A stretch of 9,193 nt of DNA. Source: Thermoplasmata archaeon. Lineage in GTDB: Archaea > Thermoplasmatota > Thermoplasmata > Thermoplasmatales > Thermoplasmataceae. Each line of letters opens with the position of its first letter. Position 1 is the first letter of the stretch. The translations under genes and the position numbers were made by a program. Shown one piece after another: positions 7,205-9,193 of this stretch. Under the pieces are notes generated by a model. That model was not told where the DNA came from and searched no databases. It saw nothing but the letters and a program-made list of their open reading frames with translations. Where the stretch lies: the NCBI GenBank assembly GCA_021804185.1, contig JAJZKL010000016.1:1-9193 (forward strand), in the 5' to 3' direction.

Positions 7205-7226
7205 GTTACCGTGTGGAATTGCAGGA

Positions 7227-7235
7227 ATATATAAA
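7227..7235 (-). promoter_or_regulatory. TATA box for the TSUP-DUF1634 operon
   Basis: Minus strand TTTATATAT is a near-ideal archaeal TATA box. Its centre (7231) is 27 bases before the permease ATG, with no Shine-Dalgarno sequence. It predicts a leaderless transcript. Confidence 0.6.
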
Positions 7236-7252
7236 TTAATGATGGATGGATT

Positions 7253-7279
7253 TTACCAATTGTGGACATATTACCAATT
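7253..7279. repeat. Direct repeat TTACCAATT, 18-bp period, in the divergent promoter region
   Basis: TTACCAATT occurs at 7253-7261 and again at 7271-7279. The pair lies between the permease TATA box (7227-7235) and the pdxS TATA box (about 7304-7316), where a shared regulator could act on both promoters. The same TTACCAAT core forms the centre of the palindrome in the encapsulin promoter. By eye I found no further copy inside genes. Confidence 0.5.
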
Positions 7280-7303
7280 AAGTTTTCGCTTTTGCAACAC
7301 GAA

Positions 7304-7317
7304 TGTATATATATTTT
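7304..7317 (+). promoter_or_regulatory. TATA-like box for pdxS
   Basis: TGTATATATATTTT is centred near 7311, about 30 bases before ATG 7342. Placement relative to ATG 7330 (about 19 bases) is too close for a leaderless start, so this box favours 7342 as the pdxS initiation codon. Confidence 0.5.
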
Positions 7318-7341
7318 TTAACGATTTGAATGCTGGTTCCA

Positions 7342-8352
7342 ATGTCTCAGGATATTTCAAAATTAAGGTTTGGTGACGAATTGCTCAAGCGTGGCTTTGC
7401 CAAGATGACCAAGGGTGGTGTTATAATGGATGTGACCACTGCAGAGCAGGCAAAAATAGCCGAACAGGCGGGTTCGGTTGCAGTGATGGCTCTGGAGAGA
7501 GTCCCTGCAGATATAAGGGCTGCTGGAGGGGTGGCGAGAATGGCAGATCCGAAGAAAATCCGCGAAATTATGGAGGCTGTGAGCATCCCTGTTATGGCGA
7601 AAGTTAGGATTGGTCACATCACTGAGGGTTATGTGCTCCAGGAACTGGGAGTTGACATGCTTGACGAAAGTGAAGTTCTCACCCCGGCAGATCCTTTTTT
7701 CCATATTTTCAAAAACGAATACAAAGTTCCGGTTGTATGTGGAGCCAGGACTCTTCCTGAAGCAGCCAGGAGAATTTTTGAAGGGGCCGCAATGATCAGG
7801 ACGAAGGGTGAAGCCGGTACAGGCAATGTAATAGAAGCGGTGAGGCACATAAGGATGGTGAATGAAGGAATTAAAACTTTGAAAAGACTTAATGATGAAG
7901 AGATCAAAAGAGCTGCCGCCAACATGTCCCTAAGCTATTCTGTCCTGAGAAAGGAAACTTCCCAGAGCCTGTTTCAAGATGAAAAATTTCTCCCGGATGA
8001 TGACCTGTATTATGGTATTTCCCAGGACAAAATAATATCCGAAATTACAAAGATTTTAAAGGAAATCAAAAAAATTGGGCGGCTTCCGGTAGTTAATTTT
8101 GCAGCAGGTGGAGTGGCTACCCCTGCCGATGGGGCACTGATGATGAAACTTGGTATGGATGGAGTGTTTGTTGGAAGTGGCATATTCAAGTCTCCGGATC
8201 CTAAAAAAATGGCATCTTCAGTGGTGGAAGCTGTAGAGAACTTTGAAGATTACAAGATCATTGGAAATGTTTCCAGCGGGATCACTGGAATGGCAGGTAC
8301 TGATATTGAATCCATTCCAGCGGGATCAAGACTTCAAGAAAGAGGATGGTAG
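7342..8352 (+). CDS. pdxS: Pyridoxal 5'-phosphate synthase lyase subunit PdxS
   Basis: Makes PLP from ribose 5-phosphate, glyceraldehyde 3-phosphate and ammonia; forms a dodecameric TIM-barrel with the glutaminase PdxT, which is not in this window. Numbering from the in-frame ATG at 7330, Asp34 (GGVIMDV), Lys91 (VMAKVRIGH) and Lys159 ([11 protein letters not shown]) match Asp24, Lys81 and Lys149 of the Bacillus enzyme. The 68-residue spacing of the two catalytic lysines is the same. The phosphate-binding [17 protein letters not shown] and [14 protein letters not shown] blocks and the RLQERGW terminus are intact. Start 7342 ([11 protein letters not shown]) is chosen because the TATA-like box fits it better than 7330. 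An extra segment of about 38 residues (about 206-244) breaks the usual sequence between RHIRMVN and [11 protein letters not shown] comparable insertion is known in the Methanocaldococcus enzyme. The stop TAG is in frame with the DUF92 gene. Confidence 0.96.
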   Translation: MSQDISKLRFGDELLKRGFAKMTKGGVIMDVTTAEQAKIAEQAGSVAVMALERVPADIRAAGGVARMADPKKIREIMEAVSIPVMAKVRIGHITEGYVLQELGVDMLDESEVLTPADPFFHIFKNEYKVPVVCGARTLPEAARRIFEGAAMIRTKGEAGTGNVIEAVRHIRMVNEGIKTLKRLNDEEIKRAAANMSLSYSVLRKETSQSLFQDEKFLPDDDLYYGISQDKIISEITKILKEIKKIGRLPVVNFAAGGVATPADGALMMKLGMDGVFVGSGIFKSPDPKKMASSVVEAVENFEDYKIIGNVSSGITGMAGTDIESIPAGSRLQERGW

Positions 8353-8466
8353 AAGAACATAACCTTTATTTTTGCATTTTCCATAATTCTTGGACTTATA
8401 ATCCTGTTCATTGTTTCACAGGTCCTTAAAATATTTGACCTGAAAGGCAGTCTTGCTGCTCTAATA
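8346..8466 (+). other. Probable upstream coding part of the DUF92 gene without a canonical in-frame start
   Basis: In the DUF92 reading frame, the stretch from the pdxS stop to GTG 8467 is fully open. It encodes a hydrophobic helix and a loop (FIFAFSIILGLIILFIVSQV, then LKIFDLKGSLAA). The last part matches the family's N-terminal loop before the A-x-x-V-G helix. No ATG, GTG or TTG occurs in this frame here. Two explanations are visible. One is a non-standard ATA start at 8359. The other is initiation at ATG 8346, which overlaps the pdxS TAG (ATGGTAG) in another frame, with a one-base shift before about 8365. A base-calling error would look the same. Confidence 0.5.
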
Positions 8467-9084
8467 GTGGGTCTGATCATAGTATTTTTTGGTTCGCTTC
8501 AGTGGCTTATACTACTCATAATATTTGCAGTAACGTCGCATTTTGCAACAAAATCCATGTTTGAGATGAAAAAGGCAAAGAAACTCCAGGAAGGAGAGCA
8601 GGGAGAAAGATCTACCTCAAATGTACTTTATGCTGGTGTAATCGGCCTTGCTCTTGCATGCATAAATTTTGCACACAACCTGCTGCATTCTGCATCTTTT
8701 GATTTTTTCGAGCTATTCGCAATATCGTTTTCAGTGATCAATTCGGATACCTTTGCATCAGAGCTTGGAGTTGTGGACAAAAATGTCTTTATGATAACTA
8801 CTTTCAGAAGAACAACTCCTGGCATCAACGGCGGCGTTTCCTTAACTGGAGAGATCGCTGCATTGTTTGGATCACTCATCATAGGAGTTTCTTACAGTAT
8901 CCTTGCACTTGGAACGTTGAAAATTTTACCCATAGCTTTTGTAACAGGAATGGGTTTTCTGGGTTGCCAGATTGATAGTGTCCTGGGCGCGTTGTTTGAA
9001 AATTACGGTAAAATGTCCAAGGGCCAGGTGAATTTTTTTGCCTCTTTTATTTCCGTTGTAGTCTCTGCCATATTGCTTCTTTGA
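8467..9084 (+). CDS. DUF92 family integral membrane protein (TMEM19/VTE6-like)
   Basis: From GTG 8467 the protein has 205 residues and about six hydrophobic segments. It matches the DUF92 family, which includes human TMEM19 and the plant phytyl-phosphate kinase VTE6. Signatures in order are: SLAALIVGLIIVFFG at the N-terminus; a charged cytosolic loop (KKAKKLQEGEQGERST) leading into NVLYAGVIGLALA; NSDTFASELGVV, the equivalent of the family's AD-x-W-A-S-E-x-G motif, with Ser-Asp in place of Ala-Asp; TTPGINGGVSLTGEIAALFGS; and GCQIDSVLGALFE near the C-terminus. In archaea a role in isoprenoid-phosphate metabolism is possible by analogy to VTE6 but unproven. GTG 8467 is the first canonical start, yet homology and hydrophobicity continue about 36-40 residues upstream, so this is probably N-terminally short. 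It follows pdxS closely and likely shares its transcript. Confidence 0.8.
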   Translation: MGLIIVFFGSLQWLILLIIFAVTSHFATKSMFEMKKAKKLQEGEQGERSTSNVLYAGVIGLALACINFAHNLLHSASFDFFELFAISFSVINSDTFASELGVVDKNVFMITTFRRTTPGINGGVSLTGEIAALFGSLIIGVSYSILALGTLKILPIAFVTGMGFLGCQIDSVLGALFENYGKMSKGQVNFFASFISVVVSAILLL

Positions 9085-9090
9085 TTTTTT
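9085..9090 (+). terminator. T-tract after the DUF92 gene
   Basis: Six Ts follow the stop codon immediately (TGA-TTTTTT). Archaeal RNA polymerase often terminates at such T-runs without a hairpin. This is a reasonable end for the pdxS-DUF92 transcript, but a short T-run alone is weak evidence. Confidence 0.35.
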
Positions 9091-9109
9091 GACTTGTAAT
9101 TAGTTGCAC

Positions 9110-9136
9110 TGATTCAATGTGAATCACGCCTTTTTT
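9110..9136 (+). terminator. Short palindrome followed by a T-tract
   Basis: TGATTCA-ATG-TGAATCA (9110-9126) is a perfect 7-bp inverted repeat with a 3-base loop, followed after four bases by six Ts (9131-9136). It could be a second terminator for the pdxS-DUF92 transcript, or an operator for a gene beyond the right edge. The stem is AT-rich, so it is a weak hairpin. Otherwise 9085-9193 contains no gene that I can see. Confidence 0.35.
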
Positions 9137-9193
9137 GTTATTGGGAAAGTGAGAAGTGCTTGAAATACGTGTTACTGTTTCTAAAACCCATTA

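Noticed and set aside
7104..7376. Plus-strand open frame spanning the tauE-pdxS intergenic region
   Set aside because: It starts antisense inside the permease and ends inside pdxS in another frame; the internal FYQLWTYYQL repetition only reflects the TTACCAATT DNA repeat.
7363..7848. Minus-strand open frame (161 codons) inside pdxS
   Set aside because: It covers the catalytic core of PdxS on the opposite strand; its composition (Cys, His, Ser-rich) and lack of motifs mark it as spurious.
9150..9193. Promoter at the right edge (AAATACGTG shared with the serS promoter)
   Set aside because: The stretch GAAATACGTG resembles the serS upstream region, but no start codon follows inside the window, so the match cannot be tied to a gene.

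Overview
The window looks like chromosomal DNA of an archaeon, most likely of the Thermoplasmata (Thermoplasma/Ferroplasma-like). The reasons are: an archaeal-type phosphoglycerate mutase; an archaeal-flavoured SerRS; heavy use of AGA/AGG arginine and ATA isoleucine codons; moderate GC by eye; and AT-rich TATA-like boxes centred about 26-28 bases before start codons, with no Shine-Dalgarno sequence. That last pattern is the signature of leaderless transcripts. The lineage is an inference, since no rRNA or phylogenetic marker search was possible.

Left part, plus strand. The 3' portion of apgM (glycolysis/gluconeogenesis) runs in from the window edge. It is followed by an unrecognised four-helix membrane protein and by serS (seryl-tRNA synthetase). 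The last two each have their own leaderless-type promoter.

Middle, minus strand, read right to left. A TSUP (TauE/SafE) transporter gene overlaps a DUF1634 membrane-protein gene by 17 nt. Next comes a ferritin-like/encapsulin fusion, a predicted self-loading iron-storage nanocompartment related to the Pyrococcus furiosus virus-like particle. Last is a GltD/NfnB-like FAD, NAD(P) and Fe-S oxidoreductase, which converges on serS with a 7-bp gap. The encapsulin promoter carries a perfect 6-3-6 palindrome between its TATA box and start codon, which suggests a repressor operator.

Right part, plus strand. pdxS (PLP synthase lyase subunit, with an internal insertion of about 38 residues) is transcribed divergently from the transporter operon. 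It is followed by a DUF92 membrane protein whose homologous N-terminus extends upstream of any canonical start codon. It may use a non-standard start, contain a frameshift, or carry a sequence error.

The most interesting items are the encapsulin fusion with its putative operator, the reuse of the operator core (TTACCAAT) as an 18-bp-spaced direct repeat between tauE and pdxS, the oxidoreductase gene directly downstream of the encapsulin, and the PdxS-DUF92 junction. There is no gene-free stretch longer than about 140 bases. I saw no tRNA, rRNA, CRISPR array or insertion sequence.
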